Shown piece by piece: positions 45,763 to 54,338 of a stretch of DNA of 64,000 nucleotides. The stretch covers positions 1 through 64,000 of the forward strand of contig CAWADK010000007.1 of NCBI GenBank assembly GCA_963780715.1, written 5' to 3'. A model generated the notes under the pieces. It was not told the DNA's origin and did not search any database. It was given only the letters and a program-made list of their open reading frames with translations. This stretch comes from JALORV01 sp963780715. GTDB taxonomy: Bacteria; Pseudomonadota; Gammaproteobacteria; Burkholderiales; Burkholderiaceae_F. The stretch's first letter is position 1, and every line of letters starts with the position of its first letter. Position numbers and translations under genes: made by a program.

Positions 45763-47024
45763 AGCGCTGGTGGGCCGGTCTGCAGCGCGCAAAGGGCGCT
45801 CGCCCGCGATCGGTCGTGCGTGATGGCGGCGGCGCCGTGTTGGCGCTTGCCGGGCTCGGTGGCGGCGGATTCGAGAAGGCCTCGCGCGAGGCACTGCCGC
45901 TTGTCGACCGGGCGCTGATCGGCGTGGTTGCAGTTCTGATCATGATCGGCACCGTGATGGTGTATTCGGCGTCGATTTCGCTGGCGGATTCGCCACGCTT
46001 CAACGTCGCTCCAACTCACTTCCTCGTGCGGCATCTGTTCGCGCTCTCGATCGCGCTTTGCGCGGCGATCGTGGCCTTCCAGGTTCCGATGGCGACCTGG
46101 CAGCGCTTCGCCCCCTGGCTCTTCGTGGCCGCGCTCTGCCTGCTGGTGCTGGTGCTCGTCCCGGGTGTCGGCAAGGGAGTCAACGGCGCCAAACGCTGGA
46201 TCCCGCTCGGCTTTCTCAGCCTGCAGCCCTCGGAACTGATGAAGATCGCGTGCGTGCTGTACGCAGCGAATTTCACCGTGCGCAAGCAGGACTACATGCA
46301 CGACTTCACCAAGGGATTTCTGCCGATGGCAATCGTGATGGGCGCGATCGGCGCGCTGCTGCTGTTGCAGCCCGATCTGGGCGCGTTCGGCGTCATCGTC
46401 GCGATCAGCATGGGCATCCTGTTCCTCGGCGGGGTCAACGGGAAGCTCTTCGCCGGCATCAGCGCCGTGCTGACGATCGCATTCATGCTGGTGATCTGGC
46501 TTTCGCCGTGGCGCCGCGACCGGATCTTTGCCTATCTCGATCCGTGGTCGGAGGCCAACGCGCTCGGCAAGGCCTACCAGCTGTCGCACTCGCTGATCGC
46601 ATTCGGCCGTGGCGAGTGGTTCGGCGTCGGTCTCGGCGCGAGCGTCGAGAAACTGCACTACCTGCCGGAAGCGCATACCGACTTCATCCTCGCGGTGCTC
46701 GGCGAGGAACTCGGTCTCGTCGGCGTGCTGGTCGTCGTCGTGCTTTTCTACTGGCTGGTCAAGCGCGCGTTCGAGATCGGCCGCCAGGCCATCGCACTCG
46801 AACGCACTTTCGCGGGACTCGTGGCGCAGGGAATCGGGCTGTGGCTCGGCGTCCAGGCGTTCATCAACATGGGCGTGGCCACGGGCCTGTTGCCCACCAA
46901 GGGCCTGACGCTGCCGCTGATGAGCTACGGCGGGTCGGCGCTGCTGTCCACGCTGGTCGCCATCGCGATCCTGCTGCGCGTCGACCGGGAAAACAGAATT
47001 CTCATGCGTGGAGGCCGCGCATGA
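45756..47024 (+). CDS. ftsW: Septal peptidoglycan polymerase FtsW
   Basis: This 422-residue SEDS protein has about ten transmembrane helices preceded by about 50 cytoplasmic residues. Motifs include VLVPGVGKGVNGAKRWIPLG, LQPSELMKIACVLYAANFTV, PEAHTDFILAVLGEELG and TKGLTLPLMSYGGSAL, the SEDS core. FtsW polymerises septal glycan with FtsI. Its ATG overlaps the end of murD, and its stop overlaps murG. Confidence 0.97.
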   Translation: MLKRWWAGLQRAKGARPRSVVRDGGGAVLALAGLGGGGFEKASREALPLVDRALIGVVAVLIMIGTVMVYSASISLADSPRFNVAPTHFLVRHLFALSIALCAAIVAFQVPMATWQRFAPWLFVAALCLLVLVLVPGVGKGVNGAKRWIPLGFLSLQPSELMKIACVLYAANFTVRKQDYMHDFTKGFLPMAIVMGAIGALLLLQPDLGAFGVIVAISMGILFLGGVNGKLFAGISAVLTIAFMLVIWLSPWRRDRIFAYLDPWSEANALGKAYQLSHSLIAFGRGEWFGVGLGASVEKLHYLPEAHTDFILAVLGEELGLVGVLVVVVLFYWLVKRAFEIGRQAIALERTFAGLVAQGIGLWLGVQAFINMGVATGLLPTKGLTLPLMSYGGSALLSTLVAIAILLRVDRENRILMRGGRA

Positions 47025-48094
47025 ATCATCTCGTCGTCGTCGCCGCCGGCACCGGCGGGCACGTGATGCCGGGACTCGCCGTGGCCGAGGCGCTGCGCGG
47101 GCGTGGCTGGTCCGTCAGCTGGCTCGGGACGAAGACCGGCATGGAGCGTGGCCTGGTCGAGCGTCACGGCATCGCCTTCGATGCGATCGACTTCAGCGGG
47201 CTGCGCGGCAAGGGACTGAAGACACTGCTGCTCGGTGGCTTCCTGCTGTTGCGCGCACTGTGGCAGAGCCGCCGGTTGCTGCGCGCGCGAGCGCCGCAGG
47301 TCGTGTTCTCGACCGGCGGCTACGTGGCTGTGCCGGCGGGACTCGCGGCCGGCTCGCTGGGCGTGCCGTTGGTACTGATGAATGCCGATGCTGAGTCACT
47401 GCTTTCCACCCGCATGCTGACGCCAGTGGCGGCGGGCGTGTTGTGCGGCTTCGACGGCGGCGCTGCGGCGGCCGCGGGCGACAAGGGTCTCGTCACCGGT
47501 AATCCGGTGCGTGCCGAGATTGCATCGATAGCATCGCCCGAGCAACGCTTTGCCGGGCGCGCAGGCCCACTCCGGTTGCTGGTGGTCGGCGGCAGCCTCG
47601 GCGCACGCGTGCTGAACGAAGCGTTGCCAGCTGCGCTGGCACGTATGTCCGCCGAGCGCCGCCCGCGCGTCGTGCACCAGTGCGGCGCCGGGAACGTGGA
47701 AGACGTGCGACGTGCCTACGCCGAGGCAGGCGTCGACGCCGAAGTGGTTCCATTTATCGACGACATGGCACGACGCTATGGCGAGGCCGACGTTGTCGTC
47801 TGCCGCGCCGGCGCCATCACCGTGACGGAACTGGCCGTAGCGGGCGTCGCCAGCGTGCTCGTGCCGCTGGTCGTGTCCACGACGCAGCACCAGCGCACCA
47901 ACGCCGAGTTCCTCGCCGCGCGCGGCGCCGCCGTGCATTTGCCGCAGGCCGAACTGACCGCCGAACGGCTGGCCAGCCTGCTCAATGGCCTGAGCCGCGA
48001 TCGACTGGCCGCAATGGCCGCCGCCGCCCGCTCCGTCGGCCGCCCGGATGCGACAAAGACGGTTGCCGCCGTGATCGAGAAAGTGGCCGCATGA
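47021..48094 (+). CDS. murG: UDP-GlcNAc:lipid I transferase MurG
   Basis: From ATG 47021, overlapping the ftsW stop, the protein has 357 residues of GT-B fold. The N-terminal G-loop is VAAGTGGHVMPGLAVAEALR. It also has WLGTKTGMERGLVERHGI, the second glycine-rich loop LLVVGGSLGARVLNEALPAA and the donor-site segment CRAGAITVTELAVAGVASVL. It transfers GlcNAc to lipid I to make lipid II at the inner face of the membrane. Confidence 0.97.
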   Translation: MNHLVVVAAGTGGHVMPGLAVAEALRGRGWSVSWLGTKTGMERGLVERHGIAFDAIDFSGLRGKGLKTLLLGGFLLLRALWQSRRLLRARAPQVVFSTGGYVAVPAGLAAGSLGVPLVLMNADAESLLSTRMLTPVAAGVLCGFDGGAAAAAGDKGLVTGNPVRAEIASIASPEQRFAGRAGPLRLLVVGGSLGARVLNEALPAALARMSAERRPRVVHQCGAGNVEDVRRAYAEAGVDAEVVPFIDDMARRYGEADVVVCRAGAITVTELAVAGVASVLVPLVVSTTQHQRTNAEFLAARGAAVHLPQAELTAERLASLLNGLSRDRLAAMAAAARSVGRPDATKTVAAVIEKVAA

Positions 48095-49482
48095 AGCACG
48101 CGGTCAAACACATTCACTTCGTCGGAATCGGCGGCAGCGGCATGAGCGGCATCGCCGAAGTGCTGTTGACGCTGGGTTACCGCGTCAGCGGATCGGACGT
48201 CGCACGCAATGCCACGACGGATCGACTGACGCGGCTCGGTGCCACGATCGCGCAGGGCCACGCCGCTGACCACATCGCGGGCGCCGACGCGGTCGTGGTC
48301 TCGACGGCCGTATCGCCGAGCAATCCCGAAGTCGTCGCGGCGCGGGCGAAGCGTGTCCCGGTCGTCCCGCGCGCTGTCATGCTGGCCGAGCTGATGCGGC
48401 TGAAGCAGGGCATCGCCATCGCCGGCACGCATGGCAAGACCACGACCACCAGCCTGGTAGCCAGCGTGCTCGCGGCCGGGGGGCTCGACCCGACCTTCGT
48501 CATCGGCGGTCGGCTGAACTCAGCCGGCGCGAATGCGCGCCTCGGCAGCGGCGAATACATCGTGGTCGAAGCCGACGAATCGGACGCCTCGTTCCTGAAC
48601 CTGGCGCCGGTCATTGCGGTCGTGACGAACATCGACAACGACCACATGGAAACCTACGGCCACGACTTCACGCGGCTCAAGCAGGCTTTCATCGAGTTCC
48701 TCGGCCGACTTCCCTTCTACGGCGCGGCCGTGCTCTGCATCGACGACGCCAACGTACGCGACATCCTGCCGTTCATCTCCAAGCCGATCGTCAGCTACGG
48801 CTTCGCGGCCGAAGCGCAGGTCCGGGCCGTCGACGCCGTGGCGGCCGGCACGCAGATGCATTTCACGGTTCTCCGTGAGAACGCAGCACCGCTGCCGGTC
48901 GTCCTGAACCTGCCGGGGCTGCACAACGTGGCGAATGCGCTGGCGGCGATCGCCGTCGGGACCGAACTCGATGTGCCGGATGCCGCGATCGTCGAGGCGC
49001 TCGCGAGTTTCACGGGCGTCGGGCGACGTTTCGCACGTCACGGCGAGCTGCCGGCGCCCGGTGGTGGAACCTACACGCTGGTGGACGACTACGGGCATCA
49101 CCCCGTCGAGATGGCGGCCACGCTGGCAGCGGCGCGTGGCGCATTTCCCGGCCGCCGTCTGGTTCTCGCGTTCCAGCCGCATCGCTACACGCGGACACGC
49201 GACTGCTTCGAGGATTTCGTCAAGGTGCTGTCGACAACCGACGTGCTGCTGCTTGCGGAGGTCTACGCGGCCGGCGAGGTGCCGATCGTCGCGGCCGACG
49301 GGCGTTCGCTCGCGCGCGCGCTGCGGGTTGCCGGCAAGGTCGAACCGATCTTCGTCGAAGCGGTCGAGGAACTGCCTTCCGCGTTGAACGACGTCGTGCG
49401 CGATGGTGATGTCGTCATCACGATGGGCGCGGGGTCGATCGGGCAGGTGCCGGCGCGTCTTAGCGGTGGAGGCGCGGAATGA
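48091..49482 (+). CDS. murC: UDP-MurNAc-L-alanine ligase MurC
   Basis: The 463-residue ligase begins HIHFVGIGGSGMSGIAEVL, the MurC signature. The P-loop is IAIAGTHGKTTTTSLVASVL, then EADESDASFLNL, NIDNDHMETYGHDF and DDYGHHPVEMAATLAAARG. It adds L-Ala to UDP-MurNAc, the first peptide step. Both ends overlap neighbours by 4 nt. Confidence 0.97.
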   Translation: MKHAVKHIHFVGIGGSGMSGIAEVLLTLGYRVSGSDVARNATTDRLTRLGATIAQGHAADHIAGADAVVVSTAVSPSNPEVVAARAKRVPVVPRAVMLAELMRLKQGIAIAGTHGKTTTTSLVASVLAAGGLDPTFVIGGRLNSAGANARLGSGEYIVVEADESDASFLNLAPVIAVVTNIDNDHMETYGHDFTRLKQAFIEFLGRLPFYGAAVLCIDDANVRDILPFISKPIVSYGFAAEAQVRAVDAVAAGTQMHFTVLRENAAPLPVVLNLPGLHNVANALAAIAVGTELDVPDAAIVEALASFTGVGRRFARHGELPAPGGGTYTLVDDYGHHPVEMAATLAAARGAFPGRRLVLAFQPHRYTRTRDCFEDFVKVLSTTDVLLLAEVYAAGEVPIVAADGRSLARALRVAGKVEPIFVEAVEELPSALNDVVRDGDVVITMGAGSIGQVPARLSGGGAE

Positions 49483-50436
49483 ACCCATCCAGTGTCAGCT
49501 TCGGCAAGGTCGGCGTGCTGCTCGGCGGCCGCTCGTCCGAGCGCGAGGTCTCCCTGATGTCGGGTACCGGCGTGCTCAACGCACTGCGCAGTCGGGGCGT
49601 CGATGCGCACGCGTTCGATCACCGGCACGCAGTCGCTCGCCGAACTCGAGGCGGCGCGGTTCGATCGCGTCTTCATCGCACTGCACGGGCGCGGCGGCGA
49701 GGACGGCACCATCCAGGGGGTGCTCGAGACGCTGCGTGTTCCCTACACGGGCAGCGGCGTACAGGCTTCGGCCATCGCGATCGACAAACACACGACAAAG
49801 CAGATCTGGCTGCAGTCGGGCATACCGACGCCGGCCTATCGCATCGGCCACGCCAGTGCCGACTGGATGCGCGTCGTCGCCGAACTCGGCGACCAGCTGA
49901 TCGTCAAGCCCGCGCGCGAAGGGTCGACGATCGGAATCACCAAGGTCACGCGCCACGACCACAACGAACTGGCACTGGCGTTCGAAGAGGCCTCCCGCTA
50001 CGACGCCGACGTGCTGATCGAACAGCTGATCGCGGGGCGCGAGCTGACCTGCGCCATCCTCGGCGAGGGTGCCGCGGCCGAAGCGCTGCCGTTGATCGAA
50101 ATCCGCGCGCCCGAGGCGAACTACGACTATCACCACAAGTATTTCAGCGACGACACGAAGTACCTCTGCCCCGCACCGGTCGATGCCGACGTCGCGGCCA
50201 GGATCACGGAACTCTGCCTGCGTGCCTACCGCGCACTGGGTGCGCGCGGCTGGGGGCGCATCGACGTCATGCTGCGTGCGGACGGTGCGCCGTTCCTGCT
50301 CGAACTCAACACGTCGCCTGGCATGACCGGTCACTCGCTGGTGCCGATGGCGGCGCGCGCGGTCGGGATCAGCTACGAGGATCTCGTACTGCGCATCCTC
50401 GCGCTGGCGACGCTCGATGACCGGAGGTCTACGTGA
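49479..50436 (+). CDS. ddl: D-alanine-D-alanine ligase Ddl, split by a +1 frameshift
   Basis: Two frames give one protein of 318 residues (E. coli DdlB 306). The first, from ATG 49479, has FGKVGVLLGGRSSEREVSLM and runs to DAHAFD. The second carries QSLAELEAARFDRVFIALHG and GRGGEDGTIQGVLE onward, then the ATP-grasp core IVKPAREGSTIGITKV, EQLIAGRELTCAIL and LLELNTSPGMTGHSLVPMAA. The best junction is after CGG at 49623-49625, which leaves the spacing between FD and the SLAEL helix equal to that in relatives. Ddl makes the D-Ala-D-Ala dipeptide used by MurF. It overlaps murC and ftsQ. Confidence 0.93.
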
Positions 50437-51185
50437 CGGGCGTGCGCCTGATGAACGTTGCGGCGCTCGCCGCGCTGCTTCTGGCGATGCTGCTGCTGGT
50501 ATCGGCCGCCGCGCGCTGGGTGGCGCAGCGCCCGGCCTTCGAATTCAAGCGCATCGAAGTGCGTGGCGACCTGCAGCATGTCACCGCGGCATCCGTGCGC
50601 GCGGCGATCGCCGGGCGGCTGAAGGGCAACTACTTCACGATCCGGCTCGACGAGGCGCGCCGGCTGCTCGAAACCGTGCCCTGGGTCGCGCAGGCGTCGG
50701 TGCGACGCATCTGGCCGAATCGGCTGCAAGTCACGTTGCGCGAGCACCGGGCGCTCGGCGCCTGGAACGACGGCCGGCTCCTTTCGGACCGCGGAGACCT
50801 GTTCGTCGCGAACGTGGCCGAGGCAGAAATCTTCGGGCCGCTCCCGACGTTTTCCGGCCCGGATGCGCTGGCGCGCGACGTCGCGACCCGCTATTACGAC
50901 TTCGCGGCGCAGCTCGCGGCGCTGTCGCTGAGCGTCGAAGGCATCGACGTCTCCGATCGCCGCTCCTGGGCTGTGGAGGCGGGCGGCACGGGACCTCCGA
51001 CACGAGTCGAACTCGGGCGTGAAGACAGTGCCGGCGCCCTGCAGCAGCGCCTGGCCGACGTCGTGGCGGCCTACCCGATGGTGGTTGCGCGCGTCGGCGG
51101 CCCGCCGGCTCGCATCGACGCCCGCTATGCCAACGGATTCGCCGCCTCCGCTCCTGCGCGCCCCAACGATCCGAGAACCCGCTGA
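50433..51185 (+). CDS. ftsQ: Cell-division protein FtsQ
   Basis: The 250-residue bitopic protein has a transmembrane helix (VAALAALLLAMLLLVSAAA), a POTRA domain (FKRIEVRGDLQHVTAASVRA, then YFTIRLDEARRLLETVPWVA) and the FtsQ beta domain (QASVRRIWPNRLQVTLREHR, AAQLAALSLSVEGIDVSDRR). It links FtsL/FtsB to the divisome in the periplasm. The start is GTG 50433, overlapping the ddl stop. Confidence 0.95.
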   Translation: MTGVRLMNVAALAALLLAMLLLVSAAARWVAQRPAFEFKRIEVRGDLQHVTAASVRAAIAGRLKGNYFTIRLDEARRLLETVPWVAQASVRRIWPNRLQVTLREHRALGAWNDGRLLSDRGDLFVANVAEAEIFGPLPTFSGPDALARDVATRYYDFAAQLAALSLSVEGIDVSDRRSWAVEAGGTGPPTRVELGREDSAGALQQRLADVVAAYPMVVARVGGPPARIDARYANGFAASAPARPNDPRTR

Positions 51186-51188
51186 TCC

Positions 51189-52421
51189 ATGAGAACAGAA
51201 ACCAAAGACCTGATCGTCGGACTCGATATCGGCACCTCCAAGGTCGTCGTCGCTGTAGCGGAGGCCCTGCCGGACGGACGCTTCCAGGTCATCGGACTCG
51301 GTCAGGCGGCCTCCCAGGGTCTGCGCAAAGGCGTCGTCGTCAACATCGAGTCCACCGTGCAGTCGATCCGACGCGCGCTGGAGGAAGCCGAGCTGATGGC
51401 GGCCTGCCAGATCAAGGATGCCTTCACGGGCATCGCCGGCAGCCACATCAAGAGTTTCAACTCGAGCGGCATGGTCGCGATCAAGGACCGCGAGGTCTCG
51501 GCCGGGGACGTCGGACGCGTCATCGAGACCGCCAAGGCCCTTCACATCCCGACTGATCAGCAGGTGCTGCACGTGCTGACGCAGGAATTCATCGTCGACG
51601 GCCAGGAAGACATTCGTGAGCCGATCGGCATGAGCGGGGTGCGGCTCGAGGTGCGCGTGCACATCGTCACCGGCGCTGTCAGTGCCGCGCAGAACATCAT
51701 CAAGTGCGTGCGACGGTGTGGTCTCGAGGTGCAGGATCTGATACTGCAACCGCTGGCGTCCTCGCTGTCGGTGCTCTCGGCCGATGAAAAGGAACTCGGC
51801 GTCGCGCTGGTGGACATCGGCGGCGGCACCAGCGACATCGCTATTTTCACGGGCGGCGCGATCCGCCACACCGCGATCATCCCGATCGCCGGAGACCAGA
51901 TCACGAACGACATCGCGATGGCGCTGCGCACGCCGATTCCCGATGCCGAGGAAATCAAGGTCCGATGGGGTGTGGCCAAGGAAGTGCTGGCCGATCCCAA
52001 CGAGAAGATCGAGATCCCCGGCCTTGGCGATCGCGGCCCCCGCCTGCTGTCACGGCAGGCGCTCGCCGCGGTCATCGAACCGCGCGTCGAGGAACTCTTC
52101 ACGCTGACGCAGCAGGTGATACGCGAGTCCGGCTACGAGGAGCTGCTGTCGTCCGGGATCGTGCTGACCGGTGGCACGAGCCTGTTGCCGGGCATCACCG
52201 AACTCGCCGAAGACGTCTTCCTGAAGCCAGCGCGCATCGGCTGGCCGCAGTACGACGGCTCGCTCGCGGATGTCGTCAAGAACCCGCGCTTCGCAACGGC
52301 GATGGGGCTGCTGGTCGAGGCCGACTCGCAGCGCCGCCGCGGCCGCAAGATCGCGCAGCAGACCGGTTCGTTCAAGCAGACGTTCAAGAGGATGAAGGAA
52401 TGGATCGTCGGAAACTTCTAG
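51189..52421 (+). CDS. ftsA: Cell-division protein FtsA
   Basis: The 410-residue actin-fold ATPase shows LIVGLDIGTSKVVVAVAEAL, the 1C-domain segment, the phosphate-2 loop ALVDIGGGTSDIAIFTGGAI and the adenosine motif IVLTGGTSLLPGITELAEDV. The C-terminal amphipathic helix FKRMKEWIVGNF is the membrane-targeting sequence. FtsA anchors FtsZ to the membrane. It starts 3 bp after ftsQ. Composite repeat copy C follows and separates it from ftsZ. Confidence 0.97.
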   Translation: MRTETKDLIVGLDIGTSKVVVAVAEALPDGRFQVIGLGQAASQGLRKGVVVNIESTVQSIRRALEEAELMAACQIKDAFTGIAGSHIKSFNSSGMVAIKDREVSAGDVGRVIETAKALHIPTDQQVLHVLTQEFIVDGQEDIREPIGMSGVRLEVRVHIVTGAVSAAQNIIKCVRRCGLEVQDLILQPLASSLSVLSADEKELGVALVDIGGGTSDIAIFTGGAIRHTAIIPIAGDQITNDIAMALRTPIPDAEEIKVRWGVAKEVLADPNEKIEIPGLGDRGPRLLSRQALAAVIEPRVEELFTLTQQVIRESGYEELLSSGIVLTGGTSLLPGITELAEDVFLKPARIGWPQYDGSLADVVKNPRFATAMGLLVEADSQRRRGRKIAQQTGSFKQTFKRMKEWIVGNF

Positions 52422-52433
52422 GCTTCGCAAGCG

Positions 52434-52706
52434 GTGTACGCGACGCTGCGCGTCGCACGTGCACCGCTTGCGCTCAAGTTAGCGCGGCCGCCTTCGGGCG
52501 GCCGGGCGACGGCCGCGTCTCTTTGAGCGCGATTCGCTGGCGCGAATCGCGCAACGGCATATCTGGAGCTGTGGGCGGAGCGCTCGCAGCTCGAGGTCGT
52601 CCGTTCGTAGCCTTTGTAGGCGCGAGCCGTGCCGAGCCGCCTCAAGCGGCTCGCGCTAATCCAAACACGCGTGGCGTGCACGTGCGAGTCGAAGACTCGC
52701 GTACAC
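52434..52706. repeat. Composite inverted repeat, copy C (between ftsA and ftsZ), outer modules only
   Basis: The outer hairpin modules at 52434-52464 (stem GCGACGC/GCGTCGC) and 52676-52706 (stem GCGAGTC/GACTCGC) match those of the copies at 10.9, 24.7 and 54.0 kb. The interior is different: it lacks the GTCGGCTGCG arms and holds its own small palindromes (CCGCCTTCGGGCGG; GCGATTCGCTGGCGCGAATCGC). It fills most of a 395-bp gap that is only a few bases long at other junctions of this cluster. The ftsZ promoter and ribosome-binding site (AGCAGGAGAG) lie after it. Confidence 0.75.
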
Positions 52707-52816
52707 GCCGTGCGCCCACTGAAGCGGGCAATGCCAAGCGCGTTGGTGCAGTTGCGCTTTTGGCCTTGCGCGTTTCGCATTGAAGCAGCAACCAAACCCA
52801 GGAGCAGGAGAGCACT

Positions 52817-54001
52817 ATGAGTTTTGAGATTCTGGAAACCGAAACCCGCGGGACGGTCATCAAGGTGGTGGGCGTCGGAGGCGCCGGCGGCAACGCCGTC
52901 GAGCACATGATCCGGCGCGGGGTGCAGGGCGTGGAGTTCATCTGCGCGAACACCGACCACCAGGCGCTGGCGCGCTCGTCGTCAAGGAATGTGCTGCAGC
53001 TGGGTAAGACCGGCCTCGGAGCAGGGAGCCGTCCTGAAGCGGGCCGGCAAGCCGCCGAAGAGGCGCGCGACCGCATCGCCGATGCGCTGCGCGGTGCGCA
53101 CATGGTGTTCATCACCGCCGGCATGGGTGGTGGCACCGGCACCGGCGCCGCACCGGTCGTCGCCGAGGTGGCGAAGGAACTCGGATTGCTGACCGTCGCC
53201 GTCGTCTCGAAGCCGTTCGAGTTCGAGGGCCCCAAGCGCCAGAAGGTGGCGGAAACCGGGCTCGCCGAGCTCGAGTCCTCGGTGCACTCGCTGATCGTCA
53301 TCCTCAACAACAAGCTCGAGGAAGTGATGGGCGAGGACGCCGAAATGGCCGACTGCTTCCGCGCCGCGGACGATGTACTGCACAACGCCTGCGCCGGCAT
53401 TGCCGAGATCATCAACGTGCCTGGCCTCGTGAACGTCGACTTTGAAGACGTCAAGACCGTCATGAGCGAACATGGCAAGGCGATGATGGGCACGGCCACG
53501 GCGTCGGGCCTGGACCGCGCGCGTATCGCGGCCGAGCAGGCCGTGGCGAGTCCGCTGCTCGAGGGCGTCGACCTTTCGGGCGCACGTGGCGTGCTCGTCA
53601 ACATCACGGCATCGCAGTCGCTGAAGATGAAGGAAACGCGCGAAGTGATGAACACGATCCGGGCCTTCGCAGCCGAGGACGCCACGGTGATCTTCGGCAC
53701 GGTGTGCGATGAAGCCATCGGCGACGCGTTGCGCGTGACGGTCGTCGCGACGGGCCTCGGGCGGGCGGCCTCCAAGAAGCAGTCCACGCCGTTCACCGTC
53801 GTGCGCACCGGCACCGACAATGCGCCGCTGATGGTGGCTCCGGGCAAGGAAGGTGGCGCTGCCGCGTCGGACTACAGCCACCTTGATACCCCGGCTGTCT
53901 GGCGCTCGCGCGACTCGGCCCAGCAGCGAGTGACGGCGCTCGAAGACAGCGGCAGCGACCGCTACGACATCCCGGCGTTCCTGCGGAAGCAGGCGGACTG
54001 A
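52817..54001 (+). CDS. ftsZ: Cell-division GTPase FtsZ
   Basis: The 394-residue tubulin homologue has VVGVGGAGGNAVEHMIRRGV, the GTP-binding signature GMGGGTGTGAAPVVAEVAKE, the synergy-loop region FEDVKTVMSEHGKAMMGT and a variable linker. The last residues, YDIPAFLRKQAD, form the conserved C-terminal peptide that binds FtsA and ZipA-like anchors. AGGAGA lies 8 bases before the ATG. It polymerises into the Z-ring. Composite repeat copy D follows the stop. Confidence 0.98.
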   Translation: MSFEILETETRGTVIKVVGVGGAGGNAVEHMIRRGVQGVEFICANTDHQALARSSSRNVLQLGKTGLGAGSRPEAGRQAAEEARDRIADALRGAHMVFITAGMGGGTGTGAAPVVAEVAKELGLLTVAVVSKPFEFEGPKRQKVAETGLAELESSVHSLIVILNNKLEEVMGEDAEMADCFRAADDVLHNACAGIAEIINVPGLVNVDFEDVKTVMSEHGKAMMGTATASGLDRARIAAEQAVASPLLEGVDLSGARGVLVNITASQSLKMKETREVMNTIRAFAAEDATVIFGTVCDEAIGDALRVTVVATGLGRAASKKQSTPFTVVRTGTDNAPLMVAPGKEGGAAASDYSHLDTPAVWRSRDSAQQRVTALEDSGSDRYDIPAFLRKQAD

Positions 54002-54012
54002 GGGCGGTCCTC

Positions 54013-54338
54013 GTGTACGCGACGCGCTGCGCGCGTCGCACGTGCACTCGGACCGGAAATGATTGATTAGTCGGCTGCGCTTCGGAGCGGCCGGGCGCTT
54101 CGCCGAGTAACAACCCCGCGCACTCCACCCCGCGGTGCGCATCGCAGTGCCAGGATTTCCTTTCCCTCCTCGCCTAGCGAGGAGGGTGCAGGGAGGAGTG
54201 AGAGCCCCCTCCCGCTTGGCGGGAGGGCAGGGTAGGTGCCGTGACCTTGGAGTTCGGCGAAGCGCGCGGCCGCTCCGGAGCGCAGCCGACTGATCCTAGT
54301 CGTTATCGATGCACGTGCGATCCGAAGGATCGCGTACA
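54013..54338. repeat. Composite inverted repeat, copy D (between convergent ftsZ and DUF2189 gene)
   Basis: The outer modules at 54013-54047 (stem GCGACGCGC/GCGCGTCGC) and 54309-54338 (stem GCGATCC/GGATCGC) enclose inner arms beginning AGTCGGCTGCGCTTCGGAGC and the central CCTCCTCGCC and CCCTCCCGC palindromes. It is diverged but clearly related to the copies at 10.9 and 24.7 kb. The right module overlaps the last codons of the DUF2189 gene. Confidence 0.85.
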
